DNA of 64,000 bases from Ceriagrion tenellum (Eukaryota; Arthropoda; Insecta; Odonata; Coenagrionidae), in contig OY720640.1 of the NCBI GenBank assembly GCA_963169105.1, positions 113,570,085 through 113,634,084 on the forward strand, in the 5' to 3' direction. Below, piece by piece: positions 48,318 through 59,589 of this stretch (positions are counted from its first letter, which is position 1; every line of letters starts with the position of its first letter). A program made the translations under genes and the position numbers. The notes beneath the pieces were generated by a model. The model was not told the origin of the DNA. It ran no database searches and saw nothing but the letters and a program-made list of their open reading frames with translations.

Positions 48318-50160
48318 GAATGAAGTTCAGCCGTCGTAATCCTCTTCTTCGTCAACCGTATCTCTCATGCCCTTCCTTCAACATTTCAACACTCACTTTT
48401 TTCATTTTACTTATAAATTTCACGGTATTTATGCCGATTTTGGGCTATGTTGGACGGACGATAAAGTTAACTCACGTGCCCTGTTACGCGTGCATTTTCC
48501 TTCAGAATTTGGATATTAGAAGCACTTCCTAGCTTTGCATTTGTAAATTATAGTGTTTCATGAAACATAATCTGACGACCACGATGCAAATTAGTCTCGG
48601 TGATTGAGTAGCAATATTAATTTTAAGCTTCCCCTCGCAGACGCTGAAACGGAGCAGCAGTGTATCATTTTCCTGTCGTCTTTTGGAAAGAGTTTTGCCT
48701 GGTAGCTTACTCGCGATTTTCTTTGCTTTTATGTTAGAATTTAAACATTTAATTTTTGATGGCCGCGACCTAATTCAGTCATTTTAATTGATTATCGAAA
48801 GTAATTTAATCTCCACTTAACTCAATTTATTATCCAAGCAGTGAAATTTCCGTGGTTGACAGCATTATCTACCGGAAGTTTCTTTCCAAGGAAGCGTTTG
48901 GCATCAGTTATGGGCAGGCAATTGTACGTTTTTTACGACGTACGTACGATATTTTTTATAGTCCGTACTTGAAAAGCTCGGAGATGCTGGGAGGTCCATG
49001 CGTGAAATCGATCGTAGGGGTATCTACTCGATCGTCAATTGTTCTGTTCGTCCACCTGGGACGTCTAATTGATGGACTACTTGAGACCCATTCATTTTTA
49101 TCTACTTCTTTTAGTAGCGTAGCATTGGACGTAGTCTACCTTGACAATGTTCACCTGTCATTATACAATACCGCAATTCTCCATAAATTACTTAAGGCTT
49201 TATGTTTTTCCCGAGTTATATATTTTGATATCAACAAAACGGGACTGCTCTTGTAGTAAATTCGTCCTCTTTTCAGATAAATTCTCTATCTCGAATCTTT
49301 TTCTGCAAGTATTTAATCCTTCTAAGACTGTTATCATTTTCCCCTCCATCGCTGGCTAAACATAGCCTTTTTTAGCATTTTTTCTTCCTTCAGTTGTCGA
49401 CAAATTTTGAAGATTTAGAAGATATTTTGTTAAAGTAAAATATTACTGAAAAATGATAAAATTGAGAGAATTCCATGAACCTTTTTATTACGACCAAGGT
49501 TTAACTTTTCACAGAATTTGCTTTAATAAATATTCGTATAATAAATATTGCACTCGTGGAATTTGCTCCGTTTTCAGATTTACCAATGACCTTCCGTCGT
49601 CTTTAATAACCTGCTACATACACCTAATTCTCATCCTAGTAATATCCTACGTTATTATCATTTCTCTACTACCATGCTTAAAACCTCTTTGTTCGTCTTC
49701 TTTACACCCATAGCGCAATATACATAATTTTTTGCGCTTGCCTACGCTTATGAAATGCCTGCAGTGCACTTCCACACACTCCTCTGGGTCTCCATACTGC
49801 GCAACAGTCCGTAAACAATTTGCGCCTCTCTCTTGCCTTTCCTAAAAATCATGAACCATTTGTACTACCTTCAATGAGCAAGCTAGGATTTTGCTGTTTT
49901 AACTCTACTCTGGGTATCCTTTGGATGTACATACATACCATGCCAATTTCCACCATGATGAGTCCTCCATGATAGAGCCTGCTCTCTATATCTGTATATG
50001 ATCAAATGTTAATGAATACGGGTCTGTCTAAGACTATCCTATTTACTCTATTATTTTCCAGCCAGAATTTGAAACCCCTGAGTATATCAAGATAAAAATC
50101 TTTCCAGATTGTGGGAATTTAAATCGTTCTTCTCCGTTTTATACACCCAGCTAAACTTTC
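48318..50160. other. AT-rich non-coding stretch
   Basis: No gene is seen. The 134-codon frame at 48852-49256 has no recognisable domain and no supporting splice context that I could identify. Confidence 0.45.
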
Positions 50161-50290
50161 TCAAACATGCAATATCTTTGGCTTTCCCGGCGAAAATTCA
50201 GAGTCTACCCTACGGGTACGAGATACTACCCTACGGGTAGCGACATGGGCATGGGGCAGAGAGTGTCAGGAACACCGAGAATGTGGAACT

Positions 50291-50468
50291 CTCGGGTTTC
50301 CAACCGGGTAATGTTGGTGGTTTGCGTCAAACGTTTGATGGCGAGGTCTGCTCTCGCCTCATGGAGAATAGTTTGGCCAATGAGCTCATAGATGTGAAAC
50401 CTACGCTAAGTTCTGATCGGCTTGGCGTCGTTGCAACTCGCCAACGTCATCCGGTTGGAAACCAGGGA
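50291..50468. repeat. inverted repeat, 26-bp arms
   Basis: Ctcgggtttccaaccgggta at 50291 (arm to 50316) is matched in inverse at 50442-50468 (caacgtcatccggttggaaa...) with a few mismatches. About 125 bases lie between. A 'ctttcccggcgaa' phrase just upstream (50178) is common in arthropod dispersed repeats. This may be one fold-back repeat copy interrupted at its right side by the LINE tail at 50486. Confidence 0.6.
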
Positions 50469-50485
50469 GCTCTACATTCTTTCTT

Positions 50486-50572
50486 TACATCTACATCTAC
50501 ATACTACCCCGCAAGCCGCCTCAAAAGGCGTCTGGCGGGGGGTGTTAGGACACCAGCCGTCAATAATTAAAA
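50486..50572 (-). mobile_element. CR1/Jockey-like LINE, extreme 3' end
   Basis: This is the 3' UTR hairpin and tail only: on plus, acatctacatctacatacta, then the GC-rich hairpin around gccgcctcaaaaggcgtctgg, then ggtgttaggacaccagccgtc. The (GTAGAT)n tail is the cleanest in the window, so this is probably one of the younger copies. Confidence 0.85.
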
Positions 50573-51149
50573 AAAATCAAAGTTTACTACCGTACCATCT
50601 CAACTTCACTTCGCGGGGTGAAGATAGTGCAATTTTAACCATTTTGCCTGAGTTTAAAGTGGTTCAATTGCTAATATTCAAGCGGGAGATGATTATTTGT
50701 TGGATTGTTTCCCCAGTAAAAATCTCATCGAAAAAGTGATTAGTACAAGAGAACAAAAAACCTCAAAAATTATGCCGGCCTCACCCCGGTTCACGGTACG
50801 CTTAATCAAAATTCTTGGCTTCATAACCATCCTGCCGGTGAAGGTTGCTTTCATGTTAAATTCTGTGTGGTTGAATCTAATTAACCTTTAACTTTTTTGC
50901 ATTGCTTTATTCTTAGACTACCGGTGTCATCGCATAGGTGACATCTTAAGTTTTAATGAAACATTGTGTTAGTTGCTTTCATTCAATCATTTAGTCCAAA
51001 AGATGTCGTATATGTGTTGAATTCTGTCGTATACAATCAAAATACCGTTACAAAGTTACTTTGATTAATTCACATTAGAATTGCACCAACATTAACCTGA
51101 TACCATGGAATCTACTTTATCTATTTCCACGTTAGCCCTGTAAAGGATG
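50573..51149. other. non-coding stretch
   Basis: Nothing recognisable. Overlapping short frames lack motifs. Confidence 0.45.
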
Positions 51150-51441
51150 TTAAGTCCAAAATTCCCTATAATGAGTTTTGGTCTCAAGGATAATGGAAAA
51201 ATGAAGAGCTACTGAATGGTACAGAGTAATCATCACAGGCATATTAGAAAAATTAAGCGTTACTGGGTGGTGTAGAGTTCTTTTTACCATCCAGTAGCGC
51301 CTCATTTTTCTAACATGCCTAGAATAATGACTCATTTTACCTCGTTTTGGAGAAATTGACGTGAGAAAAAAAAATTTTCTCATGGTAATTTCTCAAAATA
51401 AAATTCACCCGCCATATTTGAATTTCTCGTTTTGGACTTAA
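51150..51441. mobile_element. TTAA-bounded fold-back element
   Basis: TTAA occurs at 51150-51153 and 51438-51441. Directly inside are inverted ends GTCCAAAA and TTTTGGAC, within a 14-bp perfect terminal repeat TGTTAAGTCCAAAA. Inside, a 34-bp module is present three times: as an inverted pair 51238-51271 / 51286-51319 around a 14-base loop, and as a direct partial copy at about 51191-51226. Flanking TTAA is the piggyBac target signature, so a piggyBac-type MITE is likely, though its ends do not begin CCC. The minus-strand frame 51150-51383 is repeat-generated. Confidence 0.8.
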
Positions 51442-51574
51442 CACCCTTTGTACAGTTGTCTCAGATTTCTTCCAGGATACTATTCATTTACCTATACTGT
51501 TCAGTCTCAATTTGTCAATTCCTAGTTCATAGAAAACCGACCTTTTCTTCTTCCGAAAAATGTTCAGTTTCCTT

Positions 51575-51830
51575 TAGCGTTTGGCGAAACGTGGAGTGTC
51601 AAAAAGAGTCAAATCCAAAATTCAGCTAATTCTTGACGATAAAGGAATTGAGGAAACAGAAACTCTCACAGAGCCTCCGACAAAAAGAAGCAACAACGGA
51701 AGATGCTATATGTGTCCCAGGTCTAAAGACAAACACACAAAGAAACGGTTAATAAATATTATGGATGAGTATGACTAGGTCACCACACCGTCATCATCTG
51801 TAACCAGTGCTTTTGACGTAATAACACAGA
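51575..51830 (+). pseudogene. piggyBac-type transposase C-terminal fossil
   Basis: The last part of a piggyBac transposase, covering the linker and the Cys-rich C-terminal domain that binds DNA. The frame from 51581 carries 'PPTKRSNNGRCYMCPRSKDK', matching the RCxxCPRSKDKKT entry of this domain. A frameshift near 51745 moves the rest into another frame, where two Cys codons appear as TGA stops before 'LGHHTVIICNQCF' and the final stop. The N-terminal and catalytic parts are absent. It belongs to the same superfamily as the fossil at 36550-37733 but covers a non-overlapping part, so I cannot tell whether they are one family. Confidence 0.85.
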
Positions 51831-52329
51831 TAGTAGTGAAACAGAAAGTGACGAGCAGTGACTATTCAAGATGTGACTGTGGTTGTGAACTACCATTAAT
51901 GTCAAGGAATGATTTTGTTGCATTATTTAACGAATTGTGTTTTGAATAGTAATTTAACTCTTGAGACGAGAATTTTCAAAGTTTTGAACTATTAAGTGAA
52001 ATAAAAGTAGCGGGATACCATGTTATCCTATGCAATCACACATATTACTAATGAGAGTGGGGGCAGCCGAGAACTATTTCTGTACACCTAGAAGATTGCA
52101 ACCAATCGTGACTGAAACTCATGCACCGACTTGCAAAATATCGCATGTTAATCTCCAAATAAAACTGATTGCAGCTGGCGCGTTTCCATAATTCAATATC
52201 ATGAAAATCCCTAGTCGGTCCAACGTTCTCGTATAAAACGTTCAAAATTTCAAGTATAAAAAAACGGATTCCGGAGCGGCCAAATGTAAAGAATTTTTCT
52301 GGAGTACCCAAGCGTATTACAAGACACTG
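51831..52329. other. AT-rich stretch downstream of the piggyBac fossil
   Basis: The first about 140 bases may be the element's 3' UTR. No right terminal repeat next to TTAA was recognised. Confidence 0.4.
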
Positions 52330-52930
52330 ATCACTCATACATTCGAGTGGATATCGTGCATTCCCTTCCTCTCTCGTCCTACAGAGTCGTGTTTACTGGC
52401 GTGACTGTTGTCTGTAGTTGAATGGGCCTGTTGTAACATGCAGGAGGGTCTGAGAGCATCCCAACGTACGTGCCTGAAAACGCGGGAAAATCGATAATTG
52501 CTCGATTGCGGACACAAGTGTTATTTCACCGATTCCCCTCGACCCCATTTTATTGATGTCTTGGGAGAAGGGCAAGGACAAACGTCCCTCGATATCCTTT
52601 CTCCCCTCTCCCCTCTCCCCTTCCCAGAATTCTCGTCTCTCTTCCTCTCGTAATCCTATCTCCCACCACCCTCCCGCCGAACTGTTATGATCTCCCACAA
52701 TCCTCCCATCTCCTTCTTCGAGTTTTGCCATTTGAAGAAACTATGTGAGCGTGTGGGAGCGATTCCCTCCTGCGCCTCTTGTCCCACGTCCCTAAGGGTG
52801 CATTTGCCTTTACCATTCTCCCCCTCTCCTCCTCCTCCCACATCAAGCATTTCTCCTCCACCGTCTTCGATCACAGTCTATTTTTCCTCTCTTTACTCTA
52901 CTTCGTGCATTGAACAAGTTCTTCTCTAGA
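52330..52930. other. GC-rich island
   Basis: C/T-skewed CpG-containing DNA with incompatible overlapping frames on both strands (52393-52731 and 52656-52874 minus, 52687-52929 plus). Confidence 0.45.
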
Positions 52931-53559
52931 GAGGGAATCTCAATTTTTAACATGAATGAGTCTTTGAAATCAATGTCAACATTTGGGATACCAGAACGAA
53001 AACAGATATTTAGCGTATAAGGGGAGATCTATTCCGATGCTGGGCCATCGTGCTTACTTTCTCAGTTTAAATAAACGTCATATTTTTTGATTACGTACAA
53101 TTATGCGATGATGTGTGGGTTGGAGCCCTCGGTGAGTAGTTCCCATTTTGAAAGGGGTTGAAAGTTTCCGCGCAATGGATATCGCGTCTTCGACGTACAT
53201 GCACGCTTATTTCGCTTTGTCTCTCAATACGACGTCAATTTTTATCCTATAAACGCAACTAATGGATATCTTGCATATCATTGCTTTTTAACTGCCGTAA
53301 AACTGCAAAGATCTGATATCCGCCCGGGAAACATACTGGTATCTCGAGAAAATGCTAGGTATCGGCCCTCATCAGAAAGTGTGTCTTATTATACTTTGTT
53401 CAGGGTATATTCTTGTAACTGCTTTTATACTGATAAAGAGGTTTTTTTAATGGCATCAGGTATCGTTTTCAACTCACTGAAAATTCCCGAGAAAATGCAG
53501 TAAATCGGGTCTCAAAAACTTTTTGAATAATGAGCCTTCCATCAGTAACTTCATTAAAT
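52931..53559. other. non-coding stretch
   Basis: Nothing recognisable. Confidence 0.45.
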
Positions 53560-53724
53560 CCTACACATATAGGTCTAATGCTTGTCGGTGATCATCTTGG
53601 TCCATAGTCTATTATGTGGTATAAAGGCTGTTCCGGTTCAAGCTGCATCTTTGTCTTGCCCCTATTACTCCCCCTACAACACATCCTTGAGGTTGTCTGC
53701 TGGGTAATATGTAGATGTAGATAT
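53560..53724 (+). mobile_element. CR1/Jockey-like LINE, diverged 3' tail
   Basis: The end 'ccttgaggttgtctgctgggtaatatgtagatgtagat' (in part) aligns with the family end gcggctcgcagggtagtatgtagatgtag. The upstream part is too diverged to translate. Confidence 0.5.
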
Positions 53725-54124
53725 TTCTTCTTCCTATTCTGCAATCATTCTTTTCCTAGTCCCACACCCAACTCTTTCCTACGTTAGCATTCGTAAATAC
53801 CAGTGCTTGCATGGGACTGCAGCAAGGTAAATTACTATGGCAGGAATAGTTTAGAAAAGAGATCTCCTGGATATTGAAAGTCAGAATTTGGAAACACATG
53901 ACGGGGTTATTTTACTATAACGAATTGTAGACCGTAGAAAATAGGATTATGGAAGGTGTTGGAAAACTTCGTTAAAAATGGGCATTTTCAATGTCAGGTA
54001 AGATAATGTCAGTGGAGATTATTAAGTAATCTCTCGGCAGTGACACATTTAAGAGAAAGTCAGTGAAATTTTCTGGATTTTTAAGTTATACCCCGATTAA
54101 ACTAACATATTTCATTCTATTTCT

Positions 54125-54470
54125 AAGTGCAACTCCTAGCCTTCTTCATTCCGTCTATGGAATCTATCCTCCTTCTTTCACTTCCCCGCTTACCCAATAT
54201 CCTTCTCTCAATATCGACCTCAAGTAATTCTCCGCTCTTTATTTCCTCTCTCATGCGCCTATTTTGTCTACTTCTAATCTCATTTAGTTCTCCTAGGTCT
54301 ACTCTAGGTCTAAGTTCCCTTCTCCTCGCCCGTCATACCATACACTTCCTCTTTTGTCTTCCTTTCCTCCTTTTTTAGAGTCCACGTTTCTGCCCCAAAA
54401 CACTTCACTTCGTATCAAACTCTTCACCAGCCTCTTTATAACCTTACCCAAAGTCACCATCATGAGTACC
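54125..54470 (-). pseudogene. RTE-like LINE reverse transcriptase fossil
   Basis: On the minus strand, from 54470 downward, the translation passes 'RLVKSLIRSE' and, after a frameshift, 'AETWTLKKEERK'. This is the LVKSLIWSVALYGxETWTLRKEE segment of the same RT family as at 40 kb. Further on, 'ERRILGKRGSERRR' resembles the late basic segment of the protein. Several frameshifts are present. It shares a ctcgcccgtcatac block with the copies at 25950 and 56770. Confidence 0.65.
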
Positions 54471-54479
54471 CTCCCATTA

Positions 54480-54706
54480 ATTGAATGAAATTCACAGTAG
54501 AAAAATCATTCGCCTGGACTGGTAATCGAACCCAGATCCCTCAATTTCGCGCCGAGTGCTCCAACCAATTAAGCTACCCAGGCGTCTCCTACCACTGTGA
54601 ATCTCATAGGGCCTTTTGGTGAGAGCACTCGGCACGAAATCGAAGGATCTGGGTTCGGTTCCCAGTTCAGGCGAATGATTTTTTCCACTGTGAATTTCAC
54701 TCAATT
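54480..54706. repeat. palindromic pair of tRNA-derived SINE sequences
   Basis: Arms 54480-54561 and 54623-54706 are inverted copies of about 82-84 bases at roughly 85-90% identity by eye. Each holds a tRNA-like head and the tail 'gcgaatgatttttt..actgtgaatttcac' that follows it in this SINE type. About 60 bases lie between. It may represent two head-to-head SINE insertions or a single fold-back unit amplified as such. Confidence 0.8.
54511..54584 (-). ncRNA. tRNA-like head of a SINE, cloverleaf partly preserved
   Basis: The 74-base segment can fold as a tRNA: acceptor CGCCTGG/CCAGGCG (7 bp, perfect), a short D arm with a TAGCTTAATTGGT A box, anticodon stem CTCGG/TTGAG with wobbles, and a T arm with the B box GGTTCGATTACC. 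The anticodon loop CGCGAAA has G where U33 is expected. The T stem has one mismatch that the opposite arm (54640-54673) does not have. It is more likely a pol III promoter head of a SINE than a working tRNA, since it sits in a duplicated SINE body. Confidence 0.7.
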
Positions 54707-54868
54707 GTGTGATCACTAGCGGGTGACTCCGTTGAAATAACTGCGCGGCTAGTTCCGTGGTTCTTTGAAAATACCTTCCTATTGCTTAACGCTTCATTCG
54801 CTAATGCTTTTCTCCTCCTAATGTTTTAGCTATAATTTTTATTTTATTTTTCCAGTTCGTGCCCCACG
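54707..54868. other. short non-coding stretch
   Basis: Nothing recognisable. Confidence 0.45.
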
Positions 54869-54876
54869 GTTTAGAT

Positions 54877-55115
54877 CAGGGCTGGCCAACCCGTGGCCCG
54901 CCTTGTACATTTTTTCTGCCCACGAGATCCATCACATTTTAATACAATAACTTTAACACAATCATAATAACTCATTATGTTTCAATTTTTCACTCCAAAA
55001 AATTCCCATAGTGGGTCTAAATCTAATATGGGAGTATATAATTTTGTATGCGGCCCGCGGAGTTATGATGCATTACCAAAGGGGCCCGCAAGATCATTTT
55101 AGTTAGCCACCCCTG
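54877..55115. mobile_element. hAT-type MITE with target-site duplication
   Basis: CAGGGCTGGCCAAC at the left and the inverted GTTAGCCACCCCTG at the right bound 239 bp. The flanks are GTTTAGAT (54869-54876) and GTTTTGAT (55116-55123), an 8-bp duplication with one mismatch, as hAT elements make. Internal gtggcccgc and gcggcccgcgg words resemble those of widespread CAGGGNTGGCCAA hAT families. The interior has no coding remnant. Confidence 0.85.
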
Positions 55116-55289
55116 GTTTTGATGATACCTTTGCTTATTTGTCCTAGATAATGTCATTACCGTTATTTTATTATAGCTATCGTTATTCTGTGCACCCCGT
55201 ACTGGTTTCTAAGGCATCTACCATTACTTGCAATCCCTGCGAAGATCGAATATAGTCAAGGCCTGGTTTATTTAGTCCAGGAATATCTC

Positions 55290-55965
55290 ATTGCTTTTGT
55301 TTACTTGCGTCGATGGCAATTTAAGTCTGAAATTCCTAGGGTGGAAAGAGGCTTCACCTCCCGTTCAAACTGCTTCTCTCTTCGTCCTGTTTCAGTGCTC
55401 CTTCCTCTCCTTATCCCCGACCCACCCCTTTCCTACGTGAGCCTCTGTGAACGTCAGCGTTTGCATGAGGTTGCGTGCTTCATCTCCTTATCTCGCCCTT
55501 CTCCCATTTCCCCACTTATCCTCTCACCGCCACTCCCCTCTCCCTCCCCGGTCTCTCCTTTTCCACTCGTTCCCATCTTATCTTTCGTATGAAGGAAGTG
55601 GTCGGCGAGGGGAGGAAAGAGAGAGGGATGATGCCCTGCCCTTCTTTCCTTATCCTTTTTCCCCCATTCTTCCCAACCTCCCTCCGCCAACCCTCGAAAT
55701 ATCATGAGAATCTCCTCTTCAAACCCTACCTCCGCATTTTCATCCCCAATTCCCCCCGAAATTACCCCCTCCCACCTCCTCGCGGTTTTGTTTCGCATGT
55801 ATATACATTGCCCGCGAATGTACATAGTTACACACGCTTTATTCCTCCCCGAAAGACATCCGCGAAACCTTCTCTTTTATTCTTTCGCAATTCTTGATAT
55901 TTGTGCGGGAATGGGAAGTGACCCTTCGCTCTCAGGGAAGCCTATGCGTTGGCAAAACAACCGGC
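55290..55965. other. GC-rich island
   Basis: C/T-skewed DNA with long overlapping frames on both strands (55305-55592, 55475-55897 and 55704-56111 plus; 55454-55825 minus). They are Pro/Ser/Leu-rich or Gly/Glu/Arg-rich, mutually incompatible, and show no domain. Confidence 0.45.
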
Positions 55966-56769
55966 GTATTTCTCATATTGTGTCACACGGCGGAAGTTTT
56001 GAAATGTCGCCTGGAGAAAACAGGAAAACACGGCCGGTCTATGTACTCTTATTTATGAAAACCGAAAGTCCAAGCAAAATTGAGAGAAATTTATACATAA
56101 TGAAGAAATAAGTTGTGCAACTTTCCACGAAAACATAAAATTTACATCCTTAGTAATGGTAGTAAATTATTTTGTTGGTAATTGCACGAATGAATTCATG
56201 CTTTGTGTTATTTGGTTGAACGAGACACACATTTTACTACAGCTAAAATCCTTACAGAATGTGATAATTTATATCACATAACGCATTTAGCAACATTTAT
56301 GGCCAAAATTTTTATAAATAAATGGGATTTGGCAGGGCCATGTTGAGAGAATGGATGGTAGCGGAATGCTTAACAAATTTATAGTAGAAGAGTGAATGAA
56401 GAGTTAGGAGAGAGCCCTTAAACGAGGAATATTTGAAGTTTAATGAACAAGAGACCATTGAATTCATCTCTGGAGAATGCCGAGTTGTAATTAGAGAGAA
56501 ATATGTATGCAAGAATAGGACATTGTGGAGGAAATTATTCAAAGCAAGCCAGTTTCACAGGACTAATAGCGATAATTAAGTTCTTTGACTTTTCCTTCCC
56601 GGAGGAGGTGAAGGGAAAGTTGGGTGTGGTAAGCCTAGTTAATTTTTATGGATATTTATATTTTAAGTATTCTACCGGTAAAAGTTTGATTTTCTTGAAA
56701 TTCAGAGAAACTCCTCTCGGTCTACTACTCTTTCAAGGTCCTATCTTCGTCAATTATTTCAATTTTTGT
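55966..56769. other. AT-rich non-coding stretch
   Basis: Nothing recognisable. Confidence 0.45.
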
Positions 56770-57015
56770 CTCAGAATACGATCAATCCTTCTTTATTCCG
56801 TCCATAGAACCTATACTCCTTCTTCCCCTTCCCCACTTACATCCTTCCCTCTATCACACTCTTGAGTAACCCCAAATTACTTCCTCCAGTCACCTACCCT
56901 GCCTAAACCGGATTGTGTTCAGAAGTTTCCTTCCCTCGCACACCATACTTATCACTTCCTCGTTCTTCTTCCTTTCCATCTACCGCACCTTCTCCATCCT
57001 TTGTGCATGTAAAAT
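56770..57015 (-). pseudogene. RTE-like LINE reverse transcriptase fossil
   Basis: A C/T-rich stretch on plus that aligns in blocks with 25950-26240 (cagtcacctaccctgcct, then cgcacaccatac) and begins with 'attccgtccatagaacctat', like 'attccgtctatggaatctat' at 54149. I infer a third minus-strand copy of the same LINE segment. No long frame survives. Confidence 0.5.
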
Positions 57016-59589
57016 GCTTAGTGATAATGTATGCTGCACGCTCAATAATCGCATGGAATATAAAACAATTACTTAACCGGGAGTGGATCTTAAATCTTAC
57101 GAGTTGATGGTATGGCAACTCATCTACTTGTTTGAAAAAGTAATCATATCAAAGTGAATATTCTGAGGATTATGCAAGCCAAAAATTACTTGGTGTAAAT
57201 TTCTCGGGCTCGCTTAATTTACACAAATGTTATTCGCCGCGAAAGTGTAAAATCATACAAAAATTACTTTCTTTAAAATTGTTATTTTTGGGTTCTGGAG
57301 TATTGGTAATCCCCATTCTTAATAGGGAATTAAGTATAAACTGTAAAGGGCATTTCAAGTGATATATTCCATCCGTCGGATGGGACTATTTACCGTGGCC
57401 CTAATGTACCTTTAGTTTTAGCGCATGAAAATACAAACACCAGATTTCTCTCGACCATTCTCCAAAATTTTTCCTTATCAACCAATTCTCCATTTCTTAA
57501 TAGCCTAAACTAGATTTATAAGCAGGTCACCGAGTAAGTAGTAAATTACAGCTCATGGTTTATTTTCACTTATTTGTGTTTCTCTGTGAATTCTTTGCCA
57601 TTAAATAACACGCAAGGACATATGTGCATTTATATTTTTTTTACGGATTTGAGATTTTATGACGACGCCGACCTTTGGTGAGTGCTCATAATTAGTGTTT
57701 AGACCTCGAAAATTACTTAATTTTATCATTAAGTATAAACGCGAATAATAGTAAAAAATAAACTTAATGCTTTCAGAATGCAGGAATATGATTTTACGTT
57801 TATCTGCACCAATCTGCACTGAAATTGAGCCTATTTATTGAGGATGCGAATTATTTTTCACCTAGGCTTAACTGCAAGTTCACAATAGATTTCACATTGA
57901 CAAATGTTAGTAACATAAATTTCTAGACGCCAAAATACTTGGCCAAAGTTTCTTTATTTCGTATCAATATTTGTTCTGGTAAAATGCCGAATTTTTGCTG
58001 GGCTTGGCCCAACCAATCCAATTATTATGACCTCAAAAGTGCCGCACAAAAGATCTATATCGAAAGATTTATATCGAAGATTTATACCGAAAGATCACTC
58101 TCCATTTTTTTTTATTTTACTCTCTACTCAAACTTTGTTATTTCTTAGTTAGTGGCTTAAAAGAGAAGAACTTGAAATGAAATGGCCTTGAAAGTTGAAT
58201 CTTGGCTATTAATATTCATTTCCATTTCTTGTAATAGGTAATTAATTTTCTGCGCTTCTGTGAATGGTAAATTAAGTCGTGAATAGTGCCTCAGAAGCAT
58301 ATCCAAGTCCTGAAGTTTATTGAACCAATTTTAAGCAAATATTTTCTTTTTGTTGGACTTTATAATGGCCTCAAGATGTCGGAAATTTCATTTTGAAATA
58401 ATTACATATTCACTTCTCCGTAGTTTTATTACGCATTCGGACTTTTTGAGGATTCTTAAGATGTGTGTACCATTTTAGTCCTGGCTAATAACTTTTTTGC
58501 CGGATGAGTATTAATTATTTGCGATTTTTAACTTGTCTCGTAAAACTTGGTGCAATAATTTTAGCGGTTTTTAGATTCGTGGAGTCTTCAGTTTACCAGA
58601 GGACATACAATTTCTTTGTTATCTAGAGTAAGAATTGGTGTTTTCACATTGCTTTCATCATGCCTAATTTATCGTAGCTGTTTAGGCTAATGTGTAATTT
58701 TTATTTTTGTTGCTCTGCCTGTAGAGAAGGAAATGTGGCAAATCTTTACTGCAGTGTTTAAGTTATATTGCCAACACAATTTTTAGGTGCTTCTGAAAGC
58801 ACTACAAATAATATTCTTGTCAAAATATTATTTCAATCTCTAAAAACGTGCAGAAATGGAATTAAATGGAACATCATTTTTTTGGACTAAGCAGCAATTT
58901 AGCCTTTATTTTACAATTATCTCTGCCAGTCTTATATTTTGTCAAACATATACGGTAATTATAAGAATTAGAATTACATTTTCCAGTCACGTTGCCCCGA
59001 GGAATAAATTCAGCATTGGTAATAAATGGGAGCAGTAGGAATTAAAAGTGAACTGGGATGAATGTTAGCAGAAGAGAGAAAATATCCTTTACCGCTGTAC
59101 AATGGTTTTACTTGACGCAAAAAAAACTTTCTTCATCTCCTCCATATGGAATGGAGAACATCAGTATTCGATCTTCTTGCAGGCGAATGAAAGTAAATGG
59201 GGAGCTGAGAGTCACTTAGCAGTGCATGAATTATATTTTCGATCAGAGATTCCACTCTATGAATTTGTCATTTGTTTTACTCAACCGTTTTCCCTTCTAA
59301 TAAAGGAGATTCGAGATTTCACCACTTTTCTAGAGTCGATATTATTTGCTTATATATTAATTGACTAAAATGAATTAAAGGCATAGTCCATAAAACTTGG
59401 AAAATTTATTCTCCTAGTAGCCAGTATATGGATGGAATGATATTTGTACCATTTCAAAGAAGCATTTATCAAGTATTTGATCGAACTCCTTAATATGATT
59501 AATCTTAATCAAAAAAGTTTGTTCAATATCATTTATTCGAAACGCCAGCGGTGCGCTCTGGAAATATTGTATACCTATATATGTTATTC
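57016..59589. other. AT-rich non-coding stretch
   Basis: No gene is seen. A small tandem repeat of about 14-15 bp (agatttatatcgaa-like, three to four units) lies at 58050-58095. Confidence 0.5.

Noticed and set aside
48263..48532. Alternative longer frame over the candidate terminal exon, with hydrophobic residues
   Set aside because: It is not in phase with the only open frame of the preceding candidate exon. It could matter only if the gene model at 47826-48317 is wrong.
54511..54584. A functional tRNA gene
   Set aside because: The cloverleaf is good, but position 33 is not U, the T stem has a mismatch, and the same head with a shared SINE body is present inverted next to it. A SINE head explains this better.
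55475..55897. 140-codon plus-strand frame with a 123-codon antisense partner
   Set aside because: Same compositional explanation, with several incompatible frames over the same bases.
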